Under the pieces are notes generated by a model, which saw only the letters and a program-made list of their open reading frames with translations, was not told the origin of the DNA and did not search any database. A stretch of 64,000 nt of DNA from Limihaloglobus sulfuriphilus (lineage in GTDB: Bacteria; Planctomycetota; Phycisphaerae; Sedimentisphaerales; Sedimentisphaeraceae). Shown piece by piece: positions 15,828 to 24,592 of the stretch. Made by a program: the position numbers and the translations under genes. Positions within the stretch are counted from its first letter, which is position 1; each line of letters begins with the position of its first letter. The DNA lies in NCBI RefSeq assembly GCF_001999965.1, contig NZ_CP019646.1:2914001-2978000 (forward strand), given 5' to 3'.

Positions 15828-16778
15828 ATGAAAACTGCACTTCGGATTTTGTTCGTATTAACTGTAATCTGTACTTTCAGCCAGTTATCCTTAGGACTAT
15901 CAATCAACGAAACATGGTCAGGCCCCGCAGACCCAACAGGCTGGAGCATACATTCTTACCAGGGAACCGGCTTCACAACAACCGGCACAGCCCGCACAAA
16001 TTATCTAAGCAACGGCTATTTTCAGCTTACTGAAAGTAGCGTAGGCTGGGAACGTACAACAGCTCTTTACACAGCCGACACATTCAGCACTTCCGAGAGT
16101 TTTAGTTTTCAGGCTGACTACCGTGTCCAGACTCAATCGGGCAGACGCGGCGCTGACGGGCTATCATTCTTTTGGGTTGACAAAAGCTATCTTGACAGTA
16201 ACAGCATTGACCCTGCAAACCTGGAAGGCGGCTACGGCAAATGGCAGGGCGCACCTCATGGAGCAACTTCCGGTGATATCGGTTATTATGACGGTATCCG
16301 CGGCTACAGCTTTGAATTAGACCATGAGAAGGACAGCAAAGATGAACAGCTCGAATATACACACTTCATACGTATAACCGACTGGAGCCACTTAGCCACA
16401 AATACCCAGTTGGACCTCAAAAGCAATAATGATGACTTTTACGAAAACAACGGATGGCAGAGGGCATATTTCAGCTTTGACGGCGATACAGAGACTTTCT
16501 CTTACTACCTTGAAGATTTAGATGATAACGGCGATCCCAACGGCATTAAAACCGAAATAGTGACATTCACCATTGATTCGCTGGACTTCAGCGGCGAAGG
16601 CGACCCCTCCGGGGCATACGAGACCTTCAGCGAGGCTTATTTCGGTATCGCGGCGGGCACAGGCACTGATTACGCCGAGCACGACATACGCAACCTCACC
16701 TTTGTACCGGAACCGGCAACACTAATAGTATTAGGGCTTGGCGGCTTGTTTGCTGTCAACAGACGCAAACAAAACTAA
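15828..16778 (+). CDS. PEP-CTERM protein with L-type lectin-like domain
   Basis: A 316-residue exported protein. It has an N-terminal signal peptide (about 1-23) and a beta-sandwich with L-type (legume-type) lectin features: GADGLSFFW, GYSFELDHE and a final strand YFGIAAGTGTDYAEHDI. The C-terminus (293-316) is a PEP-CTERM sorting signal: VPEPATL, a hydrophobic segment and a basic tail NRRKQN. Exosortase would cut at the PEP motif and place the protein at the cell surface, possibly with exopolysaccharide; an exosortase gene lies 18 kb away in this window. AGGGAG precedes the ATG. Carbohydrate binding is an inference from the fold. Confidence 0.85.
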   Translation: MKTALRILFVLTVICTFSQLSLGLSINETWSGPADPTGWSIHSYQGTGFTTTGTARTNYLSNGYFQLTESSVGWERTTALYTADTFSTSESFSFQADYRVQTQSGRRGADGLSFFWVDKSYLDSNSIDPANLEGGYGKWQGAPHGATSGDIGYYDGIRGYSFELDHEKDSKDEQLEYTHFIRITDWSHLATNTQLDLKSNNDDFYENNGWQRAYFSFDGDTETFSYYLEDLDDNGDPNGIKTEIVTFTIDSLDFSGEGDPSGAYETFSEAYFGIAAGTGTDYAEHDIRNLTFVPEPATLIVLGLGGLFAVNRRKQN

Positions 16779-16811
16779 AGAATGTATATTGCAAAACCGC
16801 ATAAAAAACAA

Positions 16812-16850
16812 GTTATGCTGCGGAGATTAAACTTCGCAGCATATTTTTTT
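16812..16850 (+). terminator. Shared terminator of convergent genes
   Basis: The stem TATGCTGCG / CGCAGCATA (16814-16822 with 16835-16843), with extra GAG/CTT pairs, is followed by seven T. It ends the PEP-CTERM transcript. The MFS gene from the other strand has its stop codon inside the loop, so the hairpin may work in both directions (an A-rich stretch lies on the other side). Confidence 0.8.
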
Positions 16851-18068
16851 GGCTGATGATTTGTGAGCGGCACTCTCAAAATAATATTTCAACCGCGAAT
16901 TGGCGAGCATTGAACAGGCAATTAAGCACGCCGATCCGGCGGTAATAAGCCGAAAACTTATCCCCGCATCTAAAAGTACACCGAATATCGCCGGGCTCAA
17001 AGCTGTCCCGAAGACTATAACCGTCACAGACATCGCCCTGATCCTGCCCAGGCTCTGCGTGCCGTAAACCTCGGCAAGGAGTGCCGTTGTGGTAGTGCTG
17101 CTCATTCCCATAGTAATACCTGTAAGAGCAAGGTACACCGGTGCGGCCAACGGGCTGTCAAACAATGCCAGAATCAGAAGGCCGGCAAGAAACGGGCTCA
17201 AGTAATAAGGAAATACTCTCAGAGCGGAATACTTGTCTATCAGCTTTCCGCTGACCAGCGAAAAAAGACTCCTGCCAAGGGCAAATCCTAAAAAAGAGGC
17301 CGTAAGCAATTCTACCGCCCAGCCTTTTTCATCTGCCAGTCTAAGCTGGTGAAAAAGAAACCCCGTAGTCATAAACGGCAGTATAAACATAGATGCAACA
17401 ATTATAATAAACCGTTTATCCTTCCATAAACTGATTACAGAATCTACCTTGCTGCCCGGCCGGCTCTGCTGCTGATCGGGAATTCTATGACGTTTATCGC
17501 TGAGGGCAACAAAAACAAACGGAACCAGCGTCAGCCCCATAAGTATGCCGTTTAGAAACATTGAATACCGCCAGCCGATCAGAGCGATTGTACAGCCGAT
17601 GACAAAAGGCAGACATGCTTCCCCTACTGAATAGCCCATAACGCTCAAGCTCAAAGCTGTGCCGCGTCGTTTGCTGAAAAATTTTGATATTGATGTGTTT
17701 GAAATGTGTGAAAGCAGTCCCTGGCCGCCAAAACGAAGACCCCAGAAACCCAAAAACACCCAAACCAGATGAGAGGAGGCAGAGACAACAAAACACGAAG
17801 CCATGAGCAGGATCACCGCTGAAAGCGTATAAGTGCGAAGATTGCAGCTGTCGATGAACCTTCCGCCGTAAACAAGACAAAACCCGCTAAAGACTGTGGC
17901 CGCTCCATAGAGAATGCCGAACTCGCCGTTGGTCAATCCGAACTCGCTCATTATTGAAGGCACATAAAGCGAGACCAGAAACGTCTGTCCGAAGCTCGAA
18001 AAGAACGTCAGGAAAAACCCGAAACTTATTAATTTTTTATTGCTGAGAAAAAAACGTAGATAATCCAT
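16827..18068 (-). CDS. Major facilitator superfamily transporter
   Basis: About 413 residues with twelve predicted membrane segments in two halves separated by a basic loop (SDKRHR around residue 195). The cytoplasmic loop 2-3 carries YGGRFID, a variant of the MFS GxxxDR motif, and a second copy GKLIDKYS begins the second half. The overall pattern is closest to the oxalate/formate and monocarboxylate-like MFS group, but the substrate cannot be named. I place the start at ATG 18068; a TTG 27 bp earlier would add nine residues. No clear ribosome site favours either. The gene is monocistronic, between two copies of a palindromic repeat. Confidence 0.85.
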   Translation of the reverse strand: MDYLRFFLSNKKLISFGFFLTFFSSFGQTFLVSLYVPSIMSEFGLTNGEFGILYGAATVFSGFCLVYGGRFIDSCNLRTYTLSAVILLMASCFVVSASSHLVWVFLGFWGLRFGGQGLLSHISNTSISKFFSKRRGTALSLSVMGYSVGEACLPFVIGCTIALIGWRYSMFLNGILMGLTLVPFVFVALSDKRHRIPDQQQSRPGSKVDSVISLWKDKRFIIIVASMFILPFMTTGFLFHQLRLADEKGWAVELLTASFLGFALGRSLFSLVSGKLIDKYSALRVFPYYLSPFLAGLLILALFDSPLAAPVYLALTGITMGMSSTTTTALLAEVYGTQSLGRIRAMSVTVIVFGTALSPAIFGVLLDAGISFRLITAGSACLIACSMLANSRLKYYFESAAHKSSAKKICCEV

Positions 18069-18219
18069 AATTATTACTTTGGGGATAAACAACAACTTGA
18101 TGTTTCATTAAGAAATATCTATTATACACATAAAATGCAGTTTATCAAGCACGAACAAAAAGATTGCAATGCTTAGCGTGTGTAAAATTCTCTTCGAAGA
18201 AGAATTCTGACAAAATTCC

Positions 18220-18297
18220 GTAGAGACGCATTGCATGCGTCTCTCTGCAACGGACATCTGGCAGTTTTGCGGATCATACGGCCAAAGCTCAAGAGAC
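18220..18297 (+). repeat. Dispersed palindromic repeat, copy 2
   Basis: Same 78-bp unit as 15552-15629, in the same orientation, exactly 2668 bp downstream, with about nine mismatches. The perfect 10-3-10 stem is conserved while the tail has drifted. It lies in the otherwise empty gap 18069-18431. Confidence 0.8.
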
Positions 18298-18341
18298 ATA
18301 TATTTGTTTCTATCTTCATATTATTGAGGAGTGCAGGCCTA

Positions 18342-18364
18342 AGAGACGCAAGCATTGCGTCTCT
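18342..18364. repeat. Related short palindrome, copy 3
   Basis: AGAGACGCAA-GCA-TTGCGTCTCT is a perfect 10-3-10 inverted repeat differing from the other copies at the tip of the stem by matched changes in both arms. No tail homology was seen. Compensated change suggests that the hairpin itself is what is kept. Confidence 0.65.
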
Positions 18365-18431
18365 ACTACGGCGAATGGGAGGCTCGGCGGATTGTATGCT
18401 TTCAGCAGAACCAAAAACAGCTGCTCCGATA

Positions 18432-19298
18432 TTACAAATCAAATTCTTCAACAAGAAAACTTTCCAATTTGCCGGCAATGTTCTCAAAGTCCGGCATGTT
18501 AGAATTGAAAAAACCGTGCTTTCTTCCCTCATAAAGCTCAAGCCGTGCGCTGCCGCCCTTATTTTTGACCGCCTCTGCGAAACGGCGGGCCTGCTCAGAG
18601 CTTATAGTCTCATCTGCGCTGCCGTGAAACAGCAGCGATGCTGGCGGGTTATTCCTAAGATTATATATCGAAGACGCTGCACGAAGTTTTTCCTCAGTCA
18701 CTCCGGGAAACATGCTCTCCGCGGCTTGTTCGCCGGGAAATTTGCTCTCGCACTTATTAAGCAGATCAAAGCCGCCGTTAAACGCGACAAAGACTTTGCA
18801 CTCCGGCGTATATTGACATATAAGCGAGGAGAGAACCGCTCCCGCTGAGGCTCCGGCCATCCCGAAGCGTGACATATCGAAATTCATCTCGTCCGAGCTG
18901 CCGCGAATAAAATCTATCGCCGCTTCCACATCACTTTTAGCGTCGGCAAATTCCGTGCCCTCGGAGAGCCTGCGGTAGTTGATCCTTACGCCGGCGATTC
19001 CCCGCCGCGCCATACGCTGCGAATATCCCTTAAGCTGGTTGAGACTGCCGCCCCAGCTGTGGACGTAAAGAACCACAGGAAACGGCCCAACTCCGGCAGG
19101 CATATCTACCTCGCAAGCCAGCTCCTTGCCCTCAAGCCGTTTATAGACAAGCTCTTTGGTTGTTATCTGAGCCGGGGATTCTGCTTTTTCTGTTTTGGAA
19201 TCTCCCGCCGGCGAAACACCGTCCCGGCAGCCGCCGGTGCAAAATAACGACGCAATAACCGCTGAAACAATAAACGCTTTTATAAATTTTTTGCTCAT
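18432..19298 (-). CDS. Alpha/beta-hydrolase lipoprotein (dienelactone hydrolase/esterase-like)
   Basis: A 288-residue protein with an N-terminal signal that ends in TGGC (Cys24), a plausible although not ideal lipobox, so it is probably membrane-anchored in the envelope. The hydrolase fold shows the oxyanion region VVLYVHSWGGS, nucleophile Ser151 in GASAG, an acid near LLFHGSADETI and the catalytic His in GRKHGFF. The fold fits BD-FAE or dienelactone-hydrolase-type esterases acting on small esters or acetylated sugars. It overlaps the upstream ChrA gene by 4 bp (ATGA), so it is the last gene of a short operon with the two ChrA halves. Confidence 0.82.
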   Translation of the reverse strand: MSKKFIKAFIVSAVIASLFCTGGCRDGVSPAGDSKTEKAESPAQITTKELVYKRLEGKELACEVDMPAGVGPFPVVLYVHSWGGSLNQLKGYSQRMARRGIAGVRINYRRLSEGTEFADAKSDVEAAIDFIRGSSDEMNFDMSRFGMAGASAGAVLSSLICQYTPECKVFVAFNGGFDLLNKCESKFPGEQAAESMFPGVTEEKLRAASSIYNLRNNPPASLLFHGSADETISSEQARRFAEAVKNKGGSARLELYEGRKHGFFNSNMPDFENIAGKLESFLVEEFDL

Positions 19299-19843
19299 AA
19301 TAAAATAACTCCTAAAACAGCCCCTGCACCAATAAAAATAATCGGGTGGGTTTTCTTAAAATAATACCACACTGCCAGAACGGCGAATATAAGAAGCCGT
19401 CGCCAGTCAAACCAGCCGGGCGAATCCATACTGTTGAAACTTACCACTGACACGTTGAAAATGAACCATGCCGCGGTAGCTATCAGCCCCAGAGCCGTCG
19501 GCCGCAGTGCATACATAACGCGGCGGATACTCGTGTGGCTGTTGAAATCCTTGACGAAGCCTGCGATGAGCAGAATTATTATAACTGACGGTGCCGCCAT
19601 CCCGACCGTAGCGGCGAGTGAGCCGCCAACGCCGCCGGCCCTGTAACCTACATATGTAGCGATATTGATCCCTATCGGCCCGGGTGTGGACTGCGAGACG
19701 GCGATCATGTCGATGAAATCCTGCTGACGTATCATTCCGGTTTCAACAACTGATTCCTGCATAAGAGGTATCGCCGCCACTCCGCCGCCGACGGCAAAGA
19801 GGCCTACCTTGAAAAATATCATAAACAGCTTAATATAAATCAC
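19295..19843 (-). CDS. Chromate transporter family protein, second half-size subunit
   Basis: A 182-residue membrane protein of the short-chain ChrA type. Its N-terminal FFKVGLFAVGGGVAAIPLM and the downstream STPGPIGINIATYVGY are the hallmark motifs of the family. In this family two half-size proteins act together as an oxyanion (chromate/sulfate-type) exporter. Start is a GTG at 19843 overlapping the previous stop, with GGAGG nine bases upstream. Paired with the half-size gene just before it and overlapping the hydrolase gene after it. Real substrate not established. Confidence 0.88.
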   Translation of the reverse strand: MIYIKLFMIFFKVGLFAVGGGVAAIPLMQESVVETGMIRQQDFIDMIAVSQSTPGPIGINIATYVGYRAGGVGGSLAATVGMAAPSVIIILLIAGFVKDFNSHTSIRRVMYALRPTALGLIATAAWFIFNVSVVSFNSMDSPGWFDWRRLLIFAVLAVWYYFKKTHPIIFIGAGAVLGVILL

Positions 19844-20436
19844 CTGGGCTTTGCCTCCTGCAACCGGCCGTACAACAGCCCCGCAACCGCCGCGGTGATG
19901 ACAACGGGGATTGGCGAGATGCCAAACACCAGAACAGAGACAAACGCCCCAATGCCAAGTACTGCGCCAAAGATGTCTTTGACCGCTTTTCGCCAGAGGG
20001 TTATGACAATATAGACCAGCAGCATTGACACGCCTATCCTCATGCCGGCAAACGCTTTCTGAACTATCGGGATATCCTGGAAATGCGAAAAAAACGCCGC
20101 GATTGTAACGATAATTATAAGCGAAGGCGCGAGCATACCGGCAGAGGCGAAGAGAGCCCCCGCAACGCCTGCCCTTCTATAACCGACAAATGTGGCGGTG
20201 TTTACCGCGATAACCCCCGGCGTGGACTGCCCGATAGCGAAATAATTCAGCACATCCTCATCTGTGAGCCAGCCGCGGTTTTCAACCAGCTCGCGGCGAA
20301 GCATCGGCAGCATTACATACCCGCCGCCGATTGTGAAAAGGCCGATCTTGAAGAACGCCGCAAACAAACGCAGACTCTCGCCAGGAGTGCCGCGGCGTGA
20401 TGTCTTGCTGTTTTTTTCTTTCGCTTTTTTACTCAT
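19840..20436 (-). CDS. Chromate transporter family protein, first half-size subunit
   Basis: About 198 residues, homologous to its neighbour: FFKIGLFTIGGGYVMLPML and QSTPGVIAVNTATFVGYRRAG are the ChrA motifs. The N-terminus is a short basic stretch (MSKKAKEKNSKTSRR) before the first membrane segment. I choose ATG 20436, which has AGG at proper spacing; ATG 20460 would add eight residues. It follows valS by about 80 bp on the same strand and overlaps the second ChrA gene by 4 bp, so the two halves are made together. Confidence 0.88.
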   Translation of the reverse strand: MSKKAKEKNSKTSRRGTPGESLRLFAAFFKIGLFTIGGGYVMLPMLRRELVENRGWLTDEDVLNYFAIGQSTPGVIAVNTATFVGYRRAGVAGALFASAGMLAPSLIIIVTIAAFFSHFQDIPIVQKAFAGMRIGVSMLLVYIVITLWRKAVKDIFGAVLGIGAFVSVLVFGISPIPVVITAAVAGLLYGRLQEAKPR

Positions 20437-20514
20437 TAGAGAAACCTGCACAGCTATCATGCCGCCGTAATGATTATGACGGATTTAAGGTGCTGCTCAG
20501 CCGCTGATTTTTTT

Positions 20515-23500
20515 TCAGGAAAGATGCTTATCGACTACTGCAAGCTGCTCCTGAAGGTCGGCGAGTTTCTGGCGGGCCTGCATTACAACCTCGGGCTTGG
20601 CACGGGTAACAAAATTTTCGTTAGCCAGCTTGGCCTCGACGGGTTTTATCGCCTCGAGTATCTGCTTTCGCTGTTTGTGGAGACGTTTTCGCTCTTCCTC
20701 GGGGTCAATCACTCCATGCACGAACACCTCGAACTCCCCTGTAATAGCGGAGGCTGAAGTTTCGGTCTTTTCAGCAGTAAGAGCTACCTCGAGAGCTTCC
20801 AGGCCGGCAAGCGTCTTTATAAGGCTGCGGTGCTCGGTGAGCATCTCCACCAGATCTTCAGGAGCTGTCAGCGATGCTGAAAGTTTCGCCGATGGAGCGA
20901 CGTTGTACTGACTGCGTATCTCGCGTACGGAACGTATGATATCCTGAAGCAGTGATATCCGCTGCTCAATTTCGGGATTCTCGAGAATCTCGGCCAACTC
21001 GGGCCAGGCCGCCTTAATCAGCGTCTCTGACTCCGGCGCATCTGCGAGATCCTTAAGATATCTGTGGGGTATATTTTCGTTGAGCACCTGGAATATGCCC
21101 TCTGTTATAAACGGCATGAACGGATGCATAAGACGCAAGGTCTGATCAAGGGCAAACGCCAGCACGTTCTGTGCTATCGGCCGCTGCTGCTCATCGCGGA
21201 ATCGCGGCTTTGCCCACTCCAGATACCAGTCGCACAGATCGTTCCAGAAAAACCGATAAAGACAGGTTGCCGGTTCGCTGTATTTGAACTCGCCGAGCAT
21301 ATCGGTAACATCTTTGGCAGTATCCAGAAGCCGCGAAAGCAGCCATTTGTCTGTGATATCGAGTTTTTCCATATCGAACGCCTCGGTATCGATCCCGTCA
21401 AGATTCATCATCGCGAAACGGGTCGCGTTCCAGAGCTTGTTGCAGAAGTTTCGCCCAATATCAAATTTTTCGCTGACGTTGCGGCCCTGCTCGTCCTGCT
21501 TGACGGGCATACGCATATCCTGGTTATCCGTGGTCATCTGCGCCAGACTGAACCGCATCGCATCTGCCCCGTAGGTCTCAATGATGGCTAACGGGTCTAT
21601 GCCGTTGCCCTTGCTTTTGCTCATTGTCTCGCCGTTGCCGTCGAGTATCTTGCCGTGTATAAACACATCGCTGAAAGGAACTTCGCCGAGGTTGTAAAGC
21701 CCCATCATAACCATACGCGAAACCCATAAAGTGATGATATCACGTGAGGTAACCAGCAGGCTGGTAGGGTAATAGAACTTGAGCTCCTCGGTCTCTTCGG
21801 GCCAGCCCATTGTGCTGAACGGCCAAAGGGCAGAACTGAACCAGGTATCAAGCACGTCGGGGTCCTGAACCCAGCCGCGTTTTTCGAGTTTTTCTTCAAA
21901 CTCGGCCGATTCATCCGCCGGGCATATATCCACCCGAACCGTGCCGGGCTTGTCTTCATATTCTGTTACCTGGACGAAATATTCGCCCGCGTCTTTCATG
22001 AACTCGCCCCAGCAGCAGCCGACTGCGCCGTTGAGTCCGGCGAGTATCTGTTTGTTGACCTTGTTAAACCGGTGCTTTCTGGCTTCTTCGGCAATAGAGG
22101 CAACCGCGGCCTCTGCGATGGGCATATCGTCTATACCAAAAGAAAAAATCGGGACACTCATGGCGTTTATGGCCGCCTCGAGTTTGGGATCTATCTCAGA
22201 CGCCATTACCGGATCCGGCTCGACATCCGCCGGCAGCTGAATATCGCGAGACCATATCGGAATACGGTGCCCCCACCAAAGCTGGCGGCTTATGCACCAG
22301 TCACGTATTCCCGAGAGCCAGTCCAGATAGCTCTTTTCGTAGCGCTGCGGGTGAATCTTAACGGCTTTTTCTTCTACCGCCTTCATTGCCGGTTTTGCCA
22401 GCGGCTCAACCTTAACAAACCACTGATCAGAGAGATACGGCTCAATCATTGTGCCGCTGCGGTCGCTGTGTCCGATCTCCTGTTCTTTGGGCTCGATTCT
22501 TTCCAGCAATCCTTCTTCTTCGAGTGCTCCAATAACGGCCTTCCGGGCCGCCATTCTGTCCATACCCTCGAAACGGCCGCCGTTAGAGTTTATGCAGCCC
22601 TCCGGTGTGAGAATATTTATCTGTTCAAGCCCGTGGCGCAGGCCGATCTCGTAGTCATTAGGGTCATGTGCGGGGGTCACCTTCAAAAAGCCCGTGCCCT
22701 CGCCGCGTTTTACATAATCGTCGGCAATGATCGGAATATCACGGTCTGTCAGAGGCAGTTTGACCCGTCTGCCGATAAGGCCCGCCGCCCTTTCGTCTTT
22801 GGGGTTTACCGCGACGGCGGTATCTCCGAGCATTGTCTCGGGACGGGTTGTCGCGACGGTAATATGCCCGCTGCCGTCAATGAGCGGGTAATTTATATAA
22901 TAAAATTTGCCCTGAACGGTCTTATGGAATACTTCATCATCGGCAACGGCGGTCTGGAGTTCCGTGTCCCAGTTTACAAGCCGCTTGCCTTTATAGATCA
23001 GCTCATCGCCAAAGAGCCTGAAAAAAGTCCGGCGGACGGCCTTGGCACAAACATCATCAAGCGTGAAACGTGTCCTCTGCCAGTCGCAGCTGGCGCCTAT
23101 GCCCTTGAGCTGCTCAAGTATCGTGTTTCCGTACTGATTTTTCCAGTCCCAGATCATCTCGACGAGTTTTTCTCTGCCGACATCATGGCGGTTGAGTTTT
23201 TTCTCCTGTTTGAGCTTTTTCTCTACCACTGACTGGGTGGCTATACCGGCATGGTCGGTGCCCGGCATCCAGAGTGTGTTGCAGCCCTGCATACGCTTGA
23301 ACCGTACCTGTACGTCCTGGAGCGTGTTGTTCAGGGCGTGTCCCATGTGCAGCATACCGGTAACGTTGGGCGGCGGTATCACAATGGTATATGGCGGCGT
23401 GTCCGGCCCGCCTTTGGCAGGCGGTTCGGCATGAAAACTGTCATTCTCTGTCCAGACGCAGTTGGCCTGTTTTTCAATCTCGGCCGGATTATAGGTTTTG

Positions 23501-23517
23501 GATAACTCTTTAGCCAT
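20515..23517 (-). CDS. valS: Valyl-tRNA synthetase with an enlarged catalytic-core insertion
   Basis: A 1000-residue class I synthetase that charges tRNA-Val. HMGH (57-60) is the HIGH motif and TMSKS (631-635) the KMSKS motif; the editing domain includes TTRPETMLGDTA (223-234), and the C-terminus is the tRNA-binding coiled coil (EEERKRLHKQRKQILEAI). The protein is longer than most ValRS (about 880-950). The excess lies between HRIP (417-420) and DVLDTWF (554-560): about 133 residues against roughly 30-35 in E. coli ValRS. The insert includes MSVPIFSFGIDDMPI and a Cys-Cys-Trp segment. ATG 23517; upstream 320 bp hold the divergent amidase promoter. Confidence 0.97.
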   Translation of the reverse strand: MAKELSKTYNPAEIEKQANCVWTENDSFHAEPPAKGGPDTPPYTIVIPPPNVTGMLHMGHALNNTLQDVQVRFKRMQGCNTLWMPGTDHAGIATQSVVEKKLKQEKKLNRHDVGREKLVEMIWDWKNQYGNTILEQLKGIGASCDWQRTRFTLDDVCAKAVRRTFFRLFGDELIYKGKRLVNWDTELQTAVADDEVFHKTVQGKFYYINYPLIDGSGHITVATTRPETMLGDTAVAVNPKDERAAGLIGRRVKLPLTDRDIPIIADDYVKRGEGTGFLKVTPAHDPNDYEIGLRHGLEQINILTPEGCINSNGGRFEGMDRMAARKAVIGALEEEGLLERIEPKEQEIGHSDRSGTMIEPYLSDQWFVKVEPLAKPAMKAVEEKAVKIHPQRYEKSYLDWLSGIRDWCISRQLWWGHRIPIWSRDIQLPADVEPDPVMASEIDPKLEAAINAMSVPIFSFGIDDMPIAEAAVASIAEEARKHRFNKVNKQILAGLNGAVGCCWGEFMKDAGEYFVQVTEYEDKPGTVRVDICPADESAEFEEKLEKRGWVQDPDVLDTWFSSALWPFSTMGWPEETEELKFYYPTSLLVTSRDIITLWVSRMVMMGLYNLGEVPFSDVFIHGKILDGNGETMSKSKGNGIDPLAIIETYGADAMRFSLAQMTTDNQDMRMPVKQDEQGRNVSEKFDIGRNFCNKLWNATRFAMMNLDGIDTEAFDMEKLDITDKWLLSRLLDTAKDVTDMLGEFKYSEPATCLYRFFWNDLCDWYLEWAKPRFRDEQQRPIAQNVLAFALDQTLRLMHPFMPFITEGIFQVLNENIPHRYLKDLADAPESETLIKAAWPELAEILENPEIEQRISLLQDIIRSVREIRSQYNVAPSAKLSASLTAPEDLVEMLTEHRSLIKTLAGLEALEVALTAEKTETSASAITGEFEVFVHGVIDPEEERKRLHKQRKQILEAIKPVEAKLANENFVTRAKPEVVMQARQKLADLQEQLAVVDKHLS

Positions 23518-23707
23518 TTTATTTCCAGGTATAATTCAAACTAATACAGAAACATATTTAAGTGTTACAATTACGTGGATATATTTTAACCTGTAAATTC
23601 CAACTGTAAAGAGCAAACCAAAATGTGTAAATATCCGGCGCGAATACAGACAACAAATATAATTTTCCAAAATTTTCTACATGGATTGACCTTAATCAAT
23701 ATCTTAC

Positions 23708-23735
23708 TTGACCGGCAGGGCTGATTTAATATGAT
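23708..23735 (+). promoter_or_regulatory. Sigma-70-like promoter of the amidase gene
   Basis: TTGACC (23708-23713), a 16-bp spacer and TATGAT (23730-23735). Transcription would begin near 23742, about 95 nt before the amidase start. The rest of 23518-23837 is AT-rich spacer that must also hold the valS promoter; nothing else was recognised. Confidence 0.6.
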
Positions 23736-23837
23736 ATAAACAGTTTAAGCAGCCTTAGAGCAACATAGATTAGCAGCTCCGCTTCGATAATCGGCATATT
23801 CCGGCTGAAGTAATGAACCTGATCATAGGAGACCAAA

Positions 23838-24557
23838 TTGGAACTCAAAAAAACGCTCATAATCACTGCGGCACTGGTTGCAGCCATCGTATTTTCCGGC
23901 TGTAACGCCCCGGGCACGCCACAGGTACAGGGCAAAGACCCTATTCTGAAAGAAAAACCCGCCTATAAGCCGTACCAGTCGCCTAAGACCTATACACCTC
24001 CGGCCTCAAGAGGGCTCCAGGGCAAGACCATTGTCATTGATCCCGGACACGGCGGCAAAGATCCCGGCGCCGGCAGTGTGGGCTTTTCGCCAAAATGCGA
24101 AAAAGAGCTGAATATAGCAATCGCCCAAAAACTCGCTTCAGAGCTCAAATCCAAAGGTGCCAGAGTTATCATGACGCGCAATAATGACGTGTTTTTAGAA
24201 CTTGATGACAGGGCAAGTTTTGCCGACAGATACGGAGCTGATTTGCTTGTATCCATCCACTGCGATGCCCACAACCGCTCTGACGTGGACGGGGCTACCG
24301 TATATATAGCCCGCAACCCCAGAACAAAGAGCCGTCAGGTTGCCGAATCAATACGAAAATCGCTTGAAAGCAGCGGCATTTATACCCGCGGCGTACGCAA
24401 TGCGGATTTCAGGGTGTTGGTAAAACACTCAAAACCATCGGTACTGATTGAAAGCGGATACCTTACCAATAAAACCGATGCGGGCAGGCTCAACAACAAC
24501 TGGTATCAGGGCAAACTGGCAAAAGCCCTGGCACAGGGGATTGAAAACGGGCTGTAA
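23838..24557 (+). CDS. N-acetylmuramoyl-L-alanine amidase, lipoprotein
   Basis: A 239-residue Amidase_3 zinc enzyme that cleaves the bond between muramic acid and the peptide in peptidoglycan, as AmiC-type proteins do in cell separation. Zinc ligands and catalytic residues are present: His71 in VIDPGHGGKDPGAG, Glu90, His141 in VSIHCDAH and the terminal Glu in VLIESGYLTN. The N-terminus (IVFSGC, Cys22) looks like a lipobox, so it is likely membrane-anchored. The start is a TTG at 23838, the only one that includes the signal, with AGGAG five bases upstream. It precedes the galactokinase-like gene by 35 bp. Confidence 0.9.
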   Translation: MELKKTLIITAALVAAIVFSGCNAPGTPQVQGKDPILKEKPAYKPYQSPKTYTPPASRGLQGKTIVIDPGHGGKDPGAGSVGFSPKCEKELNIAIAQKLASELKSKGARVIMTRNNDVFLELDDRASFADRYGADLLVSIHCDAHNRSDVDGATVYIARNPRTKSRQVAESIRKSLESSGIYTRGVRNADFRVLVKHSKPSVLIESGYLTNKTDAGRLNNNWYQGKLAKALAQGIENGL

Positions 24558-24592
24558 AACTAATATTATCTAAATGAATAAGCGGGTTTTTT

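Noticed and set aside
22072-23232. Long plus-strand ORF (386 codons) opposite valS
   Set aside because: It lies fully antisense to well-conserved ValRS sequence, has no recognisable domain and shows Arg/Leu-rich shadow composition.
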